Below are positions 37,601 to 49,043 of a stretch of 64,000 nucleotides of DNA, one piece after another (within the stretch, counting starts at the first letter, position 1; each line of letters starts with the position of its first letter). Origin of the DNA: Enterobacter chengduensis (GTDB lineage: Bacteria; Pseudomonadota; Gammaproteobacteria; Enterobacterales; Enterobacteriaceae); assembly GCF_001984825.2 (NCBI RefSeq), contig NZ_CP043318.1:3162001-3226000 (forward strand). Direction: 5' to 3'. The notes beneath the pieces are model-generated. The model had not been told where the DNA came from. It saw only the letters and a list, made by a program, of their open reading frames with translations, and made no database searches. A program made the translations under genes and the position numbers.

Positions 37601-38315
37601 CCGGTACGCCGAGAACAAGCGCTTTAGGAACATACTGTTCATCCGTAATAACAACGTCATAACCCGCGAGCCACTCCGGTTCAATACGCCCGGATTGAGC
37701 ACTTAAATCGAGCCATTCAATGCGTATCTGCGACTGGGCTGCGCGCTGCTGCACTTCATACATTTCAGCGGACATTTTATCCGCGATATAGAGGATCCGA
37801 CGCAACGCTTGCGCCTCGCGATTAGCGTAAACGTCGCAGTAAGCGTCCGGCACGAGCCACGGCATCAGATGCAGCTTGTCTTCCTGGATCCCCGTCTGTA
37901 GCAGGATGGTCTGCGTAAACGCCGACAGGCCAAGCACTCGCGTTGCCAGAGCATTCTCAAGCCCGGCGCCCCATGGAATATAAAGATCGTTGTAATCACT
38001 GTAATGGCGGAAGATAAAAGATCCCGCCGTTTTCTGCTCATGCAGCGCTGTAAGCAGTTTCTCACTAAAAAAGCCTTTGACGACCCATATAACGTCGTAG
38101 CGTGCGGCCAGTTCTCCCGCATTCTCTGTAACAACCGTCAGGGCTCCCGTTGCCTGCAGTCTGGCCACTTCTGGCTGAAGACGCTTCCCGATAAACGAGG
38201 TACAGAGAATCACATGCCATTCCCGTCTTAGCAGGGCATCAGCGATGTCGAGCACTTCCGTGCAGGAAGCAGACCATGCGTCCAGTTTGTCCACACTTAT
38301 CAGAATTTCAGGCAT
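34677..38315 (-). CDS. Giant glycosyltransferase with GT2 and GT4-like domains
   Basis: A protein of 1212 residues. The N-terminal half has a GT-B-like region (about 1-330). A clear GT2 domain follows near 590-860: MVSIIIPTRDRFALLKNC opens it, and VFLDNDCEI is the DXD-like nucleotide-sugar site. A C-terminal GT4-like domain (about 880-1205) contains RVGWAGGSTHAGDL and ends with EIGTCGVPIVATD. The ATG at 38315 is supported by GGGGA six bases before it. It could assemble several sugars in one chain. It is the first gene of the island operon, located directly downstream of fliC. Confidence 0.87.
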   Translation of the reverse strand: MPEILISVDKLDAWSASCTEVLDIADALLRREWHVILCTSFIGKRLQPEVARLQATGALTVVTENAGELAARYDVIWVVKGFFSEKLLTALHEQKTAGSFIFRHYSDYNDLYIPWGAGLENALATRVLGLSAFTQTILLQTGIQEDKLHLMPWLVPDAYCDVYANREAQALRRILYIADKMSAEMYEVQQRAAQSQIRIEWLDLSAQSGRIEPEWLAGYDVVITDEQYVPKALVLGVPVFLAHGNYVEGYLNDTNLAHYEANYFSGVNLRFCPGADEWIQLLTDGYDDANKWVQKNHQTFVSRWSLEQNILAVLDFPVSQRPYTLSEKDRYALAFHSKALLLQQSENYSITRWIKDRNITNARREALRACADAFPDRARLGVVILAQNKTTEECQITHASALAQSLVPISVEVAHSVSDINALLENSPAQALLMLPAGYTLLDDALMRFAEHRIHHPEASVAYCDEMMVAENDEPVVTLRPGVNIDLLRSKPYVGQALLIDCHAAKVAGGLDPLFAYTPFTDLLWRLVELQGISVLTHVPEVLLCNSEPAQRWTELPGLMEQHRNGVLAHLTRLGISASYEPGAVKALPRLRYHWDAQPMVSIIIPTRDRFALLKNCIESLMEKTRYARYELMIVDNQSVESDACQFLNDLANLGLEQVRILRYDAPFNFAEMGNAAAQQARGDVLVFLDNDCEIIDGAWLDALLEHALRPEVGVVGARLEFKDGRIQHGGYLTGVQNGVEVAFAGAGGADSGFQDYLCVPHNVTAVSGSCMMLRKEVFFALNGFTQERYPVYFADVDLGIRLQKQGYLNVWTPCSRVQHMGGATRLLADKYQVPERPMLEHYAQLRNEWKAELLIDPSYHPLMQKSGALFTLSENSARLHTPLPGRPLPVVLAHHVDWNGCGHHRVMQPFKAMERHHMLEGGMMNSIPSVMEAAQLQPDVILLESLTGSRFPNIIQQLREVCNAKVIIEYDDFLLNVPLKNGNRDNYPQHMVKSFRKILESADRIVVSTAPLAEAYSRFHHDIRIAQNRLAPDQWEHLLSQRGVGKKIRVGWAGGSTHAGDLQILLPLIKALENDVEWVFMGMKPRNVHCEFHPGVPFEMYPEKLASLNLDLALVPLEINQFNECKSNLRLLEIGTCGVPIVATDIAPYRCGLPVTLVENRYKDWMKAIQPYLNDADYRIRQGDELRNAVQRNWYLRENGLNDWQQGWLAQ

Positions 38316-38447
38316 TTTTATCCCCAACGCCGCCACAAGGACGCCTACAGTTCTATTTTCAGTAATGCAATATTGTGAGGGATAGAAGACGGTTTAAGAG
38401 GAAAAATAGGTTGGATAATTGGGCTTAAATCTGGCGATTGGGAAATA

Positions 38448-38474
38448 AAAAAGGCATCCGAAGATGCCTTTTTA
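38448..38474 (-). terminator. Terminator of the downstream fliC gene
   Basis: AAGGCATC pairs with GATGCCTT around CGAA; read leftward it is followed by a T-run. It lies 13 bases after the stop codon. Confidence 0.9.
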
Positions 38475-38486
38475 GCGTTATCAAAA

Positions 38487-39392
38487 TTAACGCAGCAGGG
38501 ACAGCATGGTCTGCGGAACCTGGTTGGCCTGGGCCAGTACGGAAGAGCCAGCCTGCTGCAGGATCTGCGCGCGGGACATGTTGGACACTTCGGTCGCGTA
38601 GTCGGAATCCTGAATACGGCTGCGGGCAGCGGACAGGTTGTTCACGGTGTTGTTCAGGTTGGTGATGGTGGACTCGAAACGGTTCTGAGACGCACCCAGC
38701 AGGCTGCGCTGATTGTCTACAGATTTGATTGCCGCATCGATGTCTGCCAGCGGGCTACCATCAGTAGTACCACCGGAGGTTACGGTACCGCTCAGAACGT
38801 CGAAACCTTCTGCTGCAGTAGAACGTGCATTACCGTTGATGGTCTGACCAGAGGTCACAGAGGTTGCGCCGGAGGCATTGAACAGGTTGTAGGCGTTAGA
38901 GCTGCTCAGGCTGATAGAGATGGTTTCTTGATCCTTAGAACCTACCTGGAAGCTGTAGCTGCTGGAGCCAGTGCCGGTGTTCAGCACTTTAATGCCGTTG
39001 AAGTCGGTCTGAGTCGTTACACGGTTAATTTCTTCCATACGCTGGTTAACTTCAGCCTGGATGGAGTCGATATCGGAAGCAGAGTTAGAGCTGTTCTGCG
39101 CCTGAACGGTCAGATCACGGATACGCTGCAGGTTGTTGTTGATTTCACCCAGTGCGCCTTCTGCCGTCTGTGCCAGAGAGATACCGTCGTTGGCGTTACG
39201 TGCAGCAACGGTCAGGCCGTTGATGTTAGAGGTGAAACGGTTAGCGATCGCCTGACCAGCAGCGTCGTCTTTTGCACTGTTGATGCGCAGACCGGAGGAC
39301 AGACGCTCAATCGCGGTGCCCAGAGAAGACTGAGATTTGCTCAGGTTGTTCTGAGTCATCAGCGACAGAGTGTTAGTATTAATCACTGCCAT
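38487..39392 (-). CDS. fliC: Flagellin, short type (second copy)
   Basis: A 301-residue flagellin. The N-terminal D0/D1 segment, beginning [20 protein letters not shown], and the C-terminal segment ending [10 protein letters not shown] are nearly identical to the neighbour at 39580-40512. Only about residues 140-230 differ. It lacks the large D2/D3 domains of Escherichia coli FliC (about 500 residues), so the exposed part is small. It has its own sigma-28 promoter (39461-39487) and terminator. It lies beside a glycosylation island, so Ser and Thr in the middle could be modified. Which copy is mainly used is unknown. Confidence 0.95.
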   Translation of the reverse strand: MAVINTNTLSLMTQNNLSKSQSSLGTAIERLSSGLRINSAKDDAAGQAIANRFTSNINGLTVAARNANDGISLAQTAEGALGEINNNLQRIRDLTVQAQNSSNSASDIDSIQAEVNQRMEEINRVTTQTDFNGIKVLNTGTGSSSYSFQVGSKDQETISISLSSSNAYNLFNASGATSVTSGQTINGNARSTAAEGFDVLSGTVTSGGTTDGSPLADIDAAIKSVDNQRSLLGASQNRFESTITNLNNTVNNLSAARSRIQDSDYATEVSNMSRAQILQQAGSSVLAQANQVPQTMLSLLR

Positions 39393-39460
39393 GGTAAGTA
39401 TCCTTTAATTGATTATGAGTTCCGGCTAGCTGCCAGAGGCTTCATCGCCTTCATAAAGGT

Positions 39461-39487
39461 TATCGACAGGGCATTTACAAACTTTAG
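39461..39487 (-). promoter_or_regulatory. Sigma-28 promoter of the second fliC
   Basis: Read leftward, TAAAGTTT, 11 bases and GTCGATAA match the FliA consensus with one mismatch (GTCGATAA for GCCGATAA). It lies about 70 bases before the ATG. Confidence 0.9.
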
Positions 39488-39535
39488 ATCTTTTGATGTT
39501 TTTTTCTTGCTTTATTTCACTTTGATTTTAAACGA

Positions 39536-39562
39536 AAAAAGCGCCGACATGCGGCGCTTTTT
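39536..39562 (-). terminator. Terminator of the first fliC
   Basis: AGCGCCG pairs with CGGCGCT around ACATG, flanked by A- and T-runs. It separates the two flagellin genes. Confidence 0.88.
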
Positions 39563-39579
39563 GTCTGTCATAACGGCGA

Positions 39580-40512
39580 TTAACGCAGAAGGGACAGCAT
39601 GGTCTGCGGAACCTGGTTGGCCTGAGCCAGTACGGAAGAGCCAGCCTGCTGCAGGATCTGCGCGCGGGACATGTTGGACACTTCGGTCGCGTAGTCGGAA
39701 TCCTGGATACGGCTGCGGGCAGCGGACAGGTTGTTCACGGTGTTGTTCAGGTTGGTGATGGTGGACTCGAAACGGTTCTGAGACGCACCCAGCAGGCTGC
39801 GCTGGTTGTCTACAGATTTGATTGCCTTATCGATGTCTGCCAGTGGGGTAGAACCTGAGGCTGTACCACCAGTACCACCCGTTACCGCTCCGTGCAGAAC
39901 GTCGAAACCTTCTGCCGCAGTCGTACGCTGGTTACCGTTAACAACATCACCCGTTGTCATCGCTTTGGTGTTCAGCGTCGCGCCAGTGTTACCAGCAGCA
40001 GCCAGGTTGAAGCTATCGCTAGAACTCAGAGTGATACCGATAGTTTCGTTATCTTTAGAGCCAACCTGGAAGTTGTAGGTGCTTGAACCAGTGCCGGTAT
40101 CCAGAACTTTGATACCGTTGAAGTCGGTCTGCTTGGTCACACGGTTCACTTCTTCCATACGCTGGTTAACTTCAGCCTGGATGGAGTCGATGTCGGAAGC
40201 AGAGTTAGAGCTGTTCTGCGCCTGAACGGTCAGATCACGGATACGCTGCAGGTTGTTGTTGATTTCACCCAGTGCGCCTTCTGCCGTCTGTGCCAGAGAG
40301 ATACCGTCGTTGGCGTTACGTGCAGCAACGGTCAGACCGTTGATGTTAGAGGTGAAACGGTTAGCGATTGCCTGACCAGCAGCATCATCCTTCGCGCTGT
40401 TGATACGCAGACCGGAGGACAGACGCTCGATCGCGGTGCCCAGAGAAGACTGAGATTTGCTCAGGTTGTTCTGAGTCATCAGAGACAGGGTGTTAGTATT
40501 AATAACAGCCAT
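39580..40512 (-). CDS. fliC: Flagellin, short type (first copy)
   Basis: A 310-residue flagellin with D0/D1 ends shared almost residue for residue with the copy at 38487-39392. The central part, about 140-240, is different: it holds a Gly, Thr and Ser-rich stretch (GAVTGGTGGTASGST). The near identity of the ends beside the diverged middle points to recent duplication or gene conversion. It is divergent from fliD, the usual place of fliC, so this is probably the ancestral copy. It has its own sigma-28 promoter and terminator. Confidence 0.96.
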   Translation of the reverse strand: MAVINTNTLSLMTQNNLSKSQSSLGTAIERLSSGLRINSAKDDAAGQAIANRFTSNINGLTVAARNANDGISLAQTAEGALGEINNNLQRIRDLTVQAQNSSNSASDIDSIQAEVNQRMEEVNRVTKQTDFNGIKVLDTGTGSSTYNFQVGSKDNETIGITLSSSDSFNLAAAGNTGATLNTKAMTTGDVVNGNQRTTAAEGFDVLHGAVTGGTGGTASGSTPLADIDKAIKSVDNQRSLLGASQNRFESTITNLNNTVNNLSAARSRIQDSDYATEVSNMSRAQILQQAGSSVLAQANQVPQTMLSLLR

Positions 40513-40579
40513 GATGTATTCCTTTGAAAAAGTTGTCAGATTTAGGCATCTACCTACGGCTTTCTCACCGTCAATCAGG

Positions 40580-40606
40580 TTATCGACCGCCCTTTCTCAA
40601 GCTTTA
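40580..40606 (-). promoter_or_regulatory. Sigma-28 promoter of the first fliC
   Basis: Read leftward, TAAAGCTT, 11 bases and GTCGATAA closely match the FliA consensus. The ATG follows at 40512. Confidence 0.9.
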
Positions 40607-40688
40607 GGAAAAAAAATCATTTTTTTAAACCTGTAAACTGCCTGAATTTCTCCTGCTTTATTTACGCATTGTTTTTTTTAAAAACCGC

Positions 40689-40715
40689 TAATCTTTTTCT
40701 CGTTTCTGCCGATAG
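40689..40715 (+). promoter_or_regulatory. Sigma-28 promoter of fliDST
   Basis: TAATCTTT, 11 bases and GCCGATAG fit the FliA pattern with a weaker -35. It lies 35 bases before the fliD ATG and faces away from the fliC promoter. Confidence 0.8.
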
Positions 40716-40750
40716 ACCATCCAGCGATTGTCTTAATAAAGGATGAAAAA

Positions 40751-42154
40751 ATGGCAAGTATTAGTTCACTCGGCGCAGGTACTTCACTGGATCTCAATAC
40801 GTTGTATGACAATTTACAGACAGCTGAGCAAACCAAGCTAACGCCTATCACTACCCAGCAAACGTCATATAAAGCCAAGCTGACAGCATGGGGAGTGGTG
40901 CAGACAGCACTCACTAAATTACAGACTGCTTCAGATGCGTTAAAAAATACCTCTGCTATTGCACAATCAAAAGTTTCAAGCACTAACACGGCGTTTAGTA
41001 CGACGCTTGCCAGCAGCGCAGCGGCGGGCTCTTATTCCGTAGAAGTGACGCAGCTGGCGGCAGCGCAGTCACTGTTGAGCCCAAAAGTCGGCAGCAAGGA
41101 TACCGAACTCGGCGACAGCAGCATGAGCACGCGCACCCTTACAATCACTCAGCCGGGGCAGAAAGATCCGTTAACGATCACTCTGGCGAGCGATAAGACC
41201 AGCCTTGCCGACGTGCGTGACGCTATTAACGCGAAGCAGGGAAGCGTAAGCGCCAGCATCATCAAAGCGGATGACAACAGCTATTACCTGGCGCTGACTT
41301 CCCGTGATACGGGTACAGCAAACGAGATGACTATTACGACGGATGATAGTCAACTGGCGAAATACATCAGCTACGACCCATCCAGCGCCACTAACGTGAT
41401 GAGTGAACAGGTCCCCGCTGCCGACGCTAAAGTCAATATCAACGGTATCGAAATCGTTCGTAGCAGTAATGCCATCACTGATGCACCTGAGGGCGTTACC
41501 TTAAACCTGACGAAGACCAATAAAGGCAGCCCGGAAACATTGTCAATTGTCAAAGACAACCAGCCAATGACCGATGCCATTCAGGCTTTTGTGGATGCGT
41601 ATAACTCTCTGCAGACCACCATCGCCAATCAAACGAAATATACGGCGGTCGATCAGGGAAGCACCAACCAGGACAGCAGCAACGGCGATCTGTTGGGTGA
41701 CGGAACGCTGCGTAATATCCAGACCCGCCTACGCTCTATGATTTCTGCCAGTCAGGGCTCAGGGGATCTGGCCACTTTATCGCAGCTGGGGATTACGCAG
41801 GACACCTCCGGTAAGCTGACGGTGGACAGTACCAAACTCACCAAGGCACTGAACGAAAAATCGGTTGACGTCGTCGCGTTCCTTTCCGGCGATGGAAAAA
41901 CTACCGGATTTGCCACCCAGACCAGCAGTCTGCTGAAAGACATGCTCGGAACTGATGGTTCAGTACAGAATGCCACCGCTGGCATTAACAAGACACTGAA
42001 ACAACTGTCGGACGAATACGACCGCGTAAACGCGCAGATCACTGCCACCATGGCGCGTTACAAAACACAATTTACCAGCCTGAGCCAGCTTGTTTCACAG
42101 ATGGATCAGACCGGGAGTTATCTGACCCAACAGTTCAACGCCATGAACCGTTAA
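40751..42154 (+). CDS. fliD: Flagellar filament cap protein
   Basis: A 467-residue cap protein (HAP2) that folds flagellin subunits onto the growing filament tip. The N-terminal ISSLGAGTSLDLNTLYDNL and a C-terminal coiled segment are typical of FliD. Length agrees with the Escherichia coli protein. It is exported by the flagellar type III system with FliT as chaperone. It heads the fliD-fliS-fliT operon; fliS follows at 24 bases. Confidence 0.97.
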   Translation: MASISSLGAGTSLDLNTLYDNLQTAEQTKLTPITTQQTSYKAKLTAWGVVQTALTKLQTASDALKNTSAIAQSKVSSTNTAFSTTLASSAAAGSYSVEVTQLAAAQSLLSPKVGSKDTELGDSSMSTRTLTITQPGQKDPLTITLASDKTSLADVRDAINAKQGSVSASIIKADDNSYYLALTSRDTGTANEMTITTDDSQLAKYISYDPSSATNVMSEQVPAADAKVNINGIEIVRSSNAITDAPEGVTLNLTKTNKGSPETLSIVKDNQPMTDAIQAFVDAYNSLQTTIANQTKYTAVDQGSTNQDSSNGDLLGDGTLRNIQTRLRSMISASQGSGDLATLSQLGITQDTSGKLTVDSTKLTKALNEKSVDVVAFLSGDGKTTGFATQTSSLLKDMLGTDGSVQNATAGINKTLKQLSDEYDRVNAQITATMARYKTQFTSLSQLVSQMDQTGSYLTQQFNAMNR

Positions 42155-42178
42155 TAAATGATGAATTGAGGTTTTACC

Positions 42179-42589
42179 ATGTATACAAAATCGGGAATTC
42201 AGGCATATGCTCAGGTCGGCGTTGAATCAGCGGTTCTGAGTGCCAGCCCACATCAACTGGTTGTGCTTCTTTTTGATGGCGCATTAAGCGCGATGAAGAA
42301 AGCCATCATTTTGATTGAACAAGGTGATATTCCCGGTAAAGGGCAGGCCATAAGTAAAGCAATCAATATTATCAGCAACGGTTTGCAGTCAGGTCTAAAC
42401 CACGAGGTAGGTGGCGACCTGGCGGCAAATCTTGATAGTCTTTATGACTATATGACCAGGCGTCTTTTACAGGCTAATCTTCATAACGACATTAATGCCA
42501 TTAATGAAGTAATGGAGTTACTCAATAACATTGCTGATGCCTGGAAAGAGATAGGCCCTCATTCTCAAAACATGTGGGACAATTACTAA
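42179..42589 (+). CDS. fliS: Flagellin export chaperone FliS
   Basis: A 136-residue helical chaperone that binds the C-terminus of flagellin in the cytoplasm and keeps it from polymerising. The N-terminal YAQVGVESAVLSASPHQLV is the family signature. The stop codon overlaps the fliT start by one base (TAATG). Confidence 0.97.
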   Translation: MYTKSGIQAYAQVGVESAVLSASPHQLVVLLFDGALSAMKKAIILIEQGDIPGKGQAISKAINIISNGLQSGLNHEVGGDLAANLDSLYDYMTRRLLQANLHNDINAINEVMELLNNIADAWKEIGPHSQNMWDNY

Positions 42590-42948
42590 TGGACGTCCAT
42601 TTCGGCTTGCTCCAGCATTATCAGCAGTTATTAACAACCAGTAACACGATGCTTGTTCTTACCCAGGCAGGGCGCTGGGATGAGCTTATCGCGTACGAAG
42701 TTGACTACCTGACATCAGTTGAAAAACTTACCATGTTCCAGGACGCCAGCGAAATTCCGCCTCATATTCAGGCGCAAATACGCCCTATTCTGAGAAAAAT
42801 ACTCGATAATGAAGTCGAGTTGAAAACCTTGCTGCACCAGCGTATGGAAGAACTGAAAGCACTGGTTGGGCAGACATCGAGACAACATAATCTGAACTCA
42901 ACTTATGGACGTTTATCAGGAAATGTTCTCTTTCCTTCAGATCTCTAG
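42589..42948 (+). CDS. fliT: Flagellar chaperone FliT
   Basis: A 119-residue helical chaperone for FliD that also inhibits FlhDC. The ATG at 42589 shares its A with the stop of fliS (TAATG), which is the expected arrangement; an in-frame start 15 bases upstream is less likely. Sequence similarity to other FliT is moderate, but position and size are decisive. Confidence 0.94.
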   Translation: MDVHFGLLQHYQQLLTTSNTMLVLTQAGRWDELIAYEVDYLTSVEKLTMFQDASEIPPHIQAQIRPILRKILDNEVELKTLLHQRMEELKALVGQTSRQHNLNSTYGRLSGNVLFPSDL

Positions 42949-43051
42949 TCTGGATAGGGTCTTTTGCGGATGAATATTATTTTGTGATTTCATCCGCGTT
43001 TTATCCCCATTTCGCCCATACTCACTGTGTTCTCAAAACGGAGCACGGACG

Positions 43052-44539
43052 ATGAAAAACCCCACCCTGTTACAATGTTTTCACTGGTATTACCCTGCTG
43101 GCGGTGAATTGTGGCGAGAGGTCACGGCGTTAGCCCCCAATCTTAATGAAATCGGCATCAACATGATCTGGCTGCCGCCCGCCTACAAAGGCGCGTCCGG
43201 CGGGTATTCTGTTGGCTATGATTCTTACGACCTGTTCGATCTCGGCGAGTTTGATCAAAAGGGCAGTATTGCCACCAAATACGGCGATAAAGCGCAGCTG
43301 CTGGAAGCTATCGACGCCCTCAAAAGCAACGACATAGCCGTGCTGCTGGACGTGGTGGTCAACCACAAAATGGGCGCCGACGAAAAAGAGCCCGTGCGCG
43401 TACAGCGCGTAAATCAGCAGGACCGCACGCAAATTGATGACGAAGTCATCGAGTGTGAAGCCTGGACCCGCTACACCTTCCCCGTCAGGGCCGGACAGTA
43501 CTCCCAGTTCATCTGGGATTACAAATGCTTCAGCGGCGTCGACCATATTGAAAACCCCGATGAAGACGGCATCTTCAAAATCGTCAATGACTACACCGGC
43601 GAAGGCTGGAACGATCAGGTTGATGACGAGATGGGCAACTTCGATTATCTGATGGGCGAAAATATCGACTTTCGCAACCACGCCGTGACCGAAGAGATCA
43701 AATACTGGGCCCGGTGGGTGATGGAACAGACGGGCTGCAGCGGTTTTCGTCTGGACGCGGTGAAACACATTCCCGCCTGGTTTTACAAAGAGTGGATTGA
43801 GCACGTCCAGGAGGTCGCCGACCAGCCGCTGTTTATCGTGGCAGAATACTGGTCCCATGAGGTGGATAAACTTCAGGCCTACATTGACCAGGTCGACGGC
43901 AAAACCATGCTCTTTGATGCCCCCCTGCAGATGAAATTCCACGAGGCGTCGCGCCAGGGGCGGGATTACGACATGAGCCAAATCTTCACCGGCACCCTGG
44001 TGGAAGCCGATCCGTTTCATGCGGTAACGCTCGTCGCCAACCATGACACCCAGCCCTTGCAGGCGCTGGAGGCCCCGGTCGAAGCCTGGTTCAAACCGCT
44101 GGCCTACGCGCTGATCCTGCTGCGGGAAAATGGCGTACCGAGCGTCTTTTATCCGGATCTCTTCGGTGCCAGCTATGACGATACGGGAGGCGACGGTGAA
44201 ACGTATCATATTGACATGCCGGTTATTGAGCAGCTCCACGAGCTGATCCTCGCCCGCCAGCGCTTCGCCCACGGCGTGCAGACGCTGTTTTTTGATCACC
44301 CTAACTGCATCGCCTTCAGCCGCAGCGGCACGGATGACGATCCCGGGTGCGTGGTGGTGCTGTCGAACGGTGACGACGGTGAGAAGGTGATTTGCCTGGG
44401 GGAAAACTACGGCAACAAAACGTGGCGGGATTTTCTCGGCAATCGCGACGAAACGGTCACCACGGCGGCGGATGGTGAGGGGACCTTCACCTGCAATGGG
44501 GGAAGCGTCAGCGTGTGGGTTATTGAGGATGCGCTGTAG
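43052..44539 (+). CDS. amyA: Cytoplasmic alpha-amylase
   Basis: A 495-residue GH13 alpha-amylase without signal peptide, which hydrolyses alpha-1,4-glucans in the cytoplasm. The catalytic aspartate is D235 in [11 protein letters not shown], the acid glutamate lies in VAEYW and the third aspartate in VANHDTQP. Length matches the Escherichia coli enzyme. It lies between fliT and yedD as in Escherichia coli. Confidence 0.97.
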   Translation: MKNPTLLQCFHWYYPAGGELWREVTALAPNLNEIGINMIWLPPAYKGASGGYSVGYDSYDLFDLGEFDQKGSIATKYGDKAQLLEAIDALKSNDIAVLLDVVVNHKMGADEKEPVRVQRVNQQDRTQIDDEVIECEAWTRYTFPVRAGQYSQFIWDYKCFSGVDHIENPDEDGIFKIVNDYTGEGWNDQVDDEMGNFDYLMGENIDFRNHAVTEEIKYWARWVMEQTGCSGFRLDAVKHIPAWFYKEWIEHVQEVADQPLFIVAEYWSHEVDKLQAYIDQVDGKTMLFDAPLQMKFHEASRQGRDYDMSQIFTGTLVEADPFHAVTLVANHDTQPLQALEAPVEAWFKPLAYALILLRENGVPSVFYPDLFGASYDDTGGDGETYHIDMPVIEQLHELILARQRFAHGVQTLFFDHPNCIAFSRSGTDDDPGCVVVLSNGDDGEKVICLGENYGNKTWRDFLGNRDETVTTAADGEGTFTCNGGSVSVWVIEDAL

Positions 44540-44574
44540 AACGGGAAACGTGCGGCCTGATGCCCTCACCCCGT

Positions 44575-44595
44575 CCCTCTCCCACAGGGAGAGGG
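44575..44595. repeat. Palindromic intergenic repeat
   Basis: CCCTCTCCC and GGGAGAGGG form a perfect nine-base inverted repeat around ACA, preceded by CCTCACCCCGT. Palindromes of this type occur in many copies between genes in enterobacteria; only this copy is noted here. Confidence 0.6.
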
Positions 44596-44605
44596 CGCAA
44601 ACACC

Positions 44606-44637
44606 AAAAACGGCAACGAAGTTGCCGTTTTGCTTTT
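44606..44637. terminator. Bidirectional terminator between amyA and yedD
   Basis: AAAACGGCAAC pairs with GTTGCCGTTTT around GAA. It lies just before the stop of the convergent yedD and serves both genes. Confidence 0.85.
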
Positions 44638-44641
44638 ACCC

Positions 44642-45055
44642 TTAGGGCAGCTTGCTCTCCAGCGGATTCTTGCTCAGGTAATCCGCGCACTCGACCGTTG
44701 GGCGATCGACCTTCTGCAGCTCCAGCCCGTCGTACTCGAGCGTCGCGCCATCGCGCTCCAGCGGGTAGATATCCAGCTTGCGCGTGACGTTGTAATAACT
44801 GTCTGAACGCAGCATGATTTTACCCGGCACGGCAATCACGCGCTGCCACTGGCGGCAGTCCAGCGTGTCGCCCTCTTCCGTCACCACCAGCGTGGCAATC
44901 GCTTCCGGGCTGACCAGGTTGCTCTGCGGCCCTTTCGACTGCCAGTATCCGGCCAGGTTTGCCGGGACAGGATGCTTGATCACGTCGTTATAGTTATCCA
45001 CCTGAACGCACCCGGTCAGTGCCAGCAGCGCGCCAGCAATTGCTATTTTTTTCAT
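44642..45055 (-). CDS. yedD: Lipoprotein YedD
   Basis: A 137-residue lipoprotein of unknown function. The signal MKKIAIAGALLALTGC ends at a lipobox with the lipidated Cys at residue 16. The central SPEAIATLVVTEEGDTLDCRQWQRVIAVPGK is shared with the Escherichia coli protein. The ATG at 45055 gives better spacing to AGGA than the ATG at 45058. In Escherichia coli yedE and yedF follow; here fliE is next. Confidence 0.93.
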   Translation of the reverse strand: MKKIAIAGALLALTGCVQVDNYNDVIKHPVPANLAGYWQSKGPQSNLVSPEAIATLVVTEEGDTLDCRQWQRVIAVPGKIMLRSDSYYNVTRKLDIYPLERDGATLEYDGLELQKVDRPTVECADYLSKNPLESKLP

Positions 45056-45129
45056 CATCTTTCCTGCATTCGAAGAAAAAAATATTGTGGCATTAAAGCG
45101 CTGCGGCTGCCAGCGAAGATCGACAGGTC

Positions 45130-45444
45130 TTAAACCTGCATCCCCATCACTTCCTGATAGGCAGAGACCAGCTTGTTACGCACCTGGATCCCCATCTGCA
45201 GGGAAACCGAGGCTTTTTGCAAATCGGTCATCACATCATTCAGCGCCACGCCCGGCTCGCCGAGGGTGAACTTCTCTGCCTGCGTGCGCGCGGCGGTCTG
45301 GGTATCGCTGATACGGTCAAGCGCGGCATGCAGCTGCCCTGCAAAGCTGATGCTCGGCGGCTGATCTGCCACATTCTGATTACGGGCCGTCATCGCCGTT
45401 GCCTGCAGCTGACTGATTACCCCTTCGATGCCCTGTATAGCCAT
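45130..45444 (-). CDS. fliE: Flagellar hook-basal body protein FliE
   Basis: A 104-residue protein linking the MS ring to the rod. The C-terminal [28 protein letters not shown] is the family signature. It is divergent from fliF with a 228-base shared upstream region, the usual arrangement for the class 2 fliE and fliF operons. Confidence 0.97.
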   Translation of the reverse strand: MAIQGIEGVISQLQATAMTARNQNVADQPPSISFAGQLHAALDRISDTQTAARTQAEKFTLGEPGVALNDVMTDLQKASVSLQMGIQVRNKLVSAYQEVMGMQV

Positions 45445-45672
45445 GACTCTCCCCTGGATGGTTTTTTACGCGGTCAAGACTAACAGCTTGTCAATAAGAT
45501 AATGGCGGTAAATAGCGTGAAAAAACCAGGTTATTTGACGCATAGAAAATCACGAATCATCAAATAATGGCAGGGCCATCAATATGGAACTTTTGTCGTG
45601 TTTGCCGACCCGGGAGTCAGTTTTGTTTCTCTACACGAATAACGTAAACCACCAGGATTTAAGAGGTGCGCA
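45445..45672. promoter_or_regulatory. Divergent fliE/fliF upstream region
   Basis: In this 228-base gap the class 2 (FlhDC-dependent) promoters of fliE and fliF are expected from related species. No individual site was fixed by eye. Confidence 0.6.

Positions 45673-49042
<3,370 letters not shown>

Positions 49043-49043
<1 letters not shown>

Larger units (their letters stand above)
28806..38315 (-). other. Flagellin-modification (glycosylation) island
   Basis: Five leftward genes lie between fliA and fliC, where Escherichia coli K-12 has none: two giant glycosyltransferases, a DegT aminotransferase, a WbqC-like protein and a GNAT acetyltransferase. Loci of this kind between fliA and fliC/fliD are known in Enterobacteriaceae as flagellin glycosylation islands. 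The proposed role is to build and attach an aminosugar to the flagellins encoded next door. Which sugar is made cannot be told. Confidence 0.75.

Noticed and set aside
43130..44569. 479-residue frame antisense to amyA
   Set aside because: A long antisense frame in GC-rich DNA; amyA on the plus strand has all catalytic motifs.
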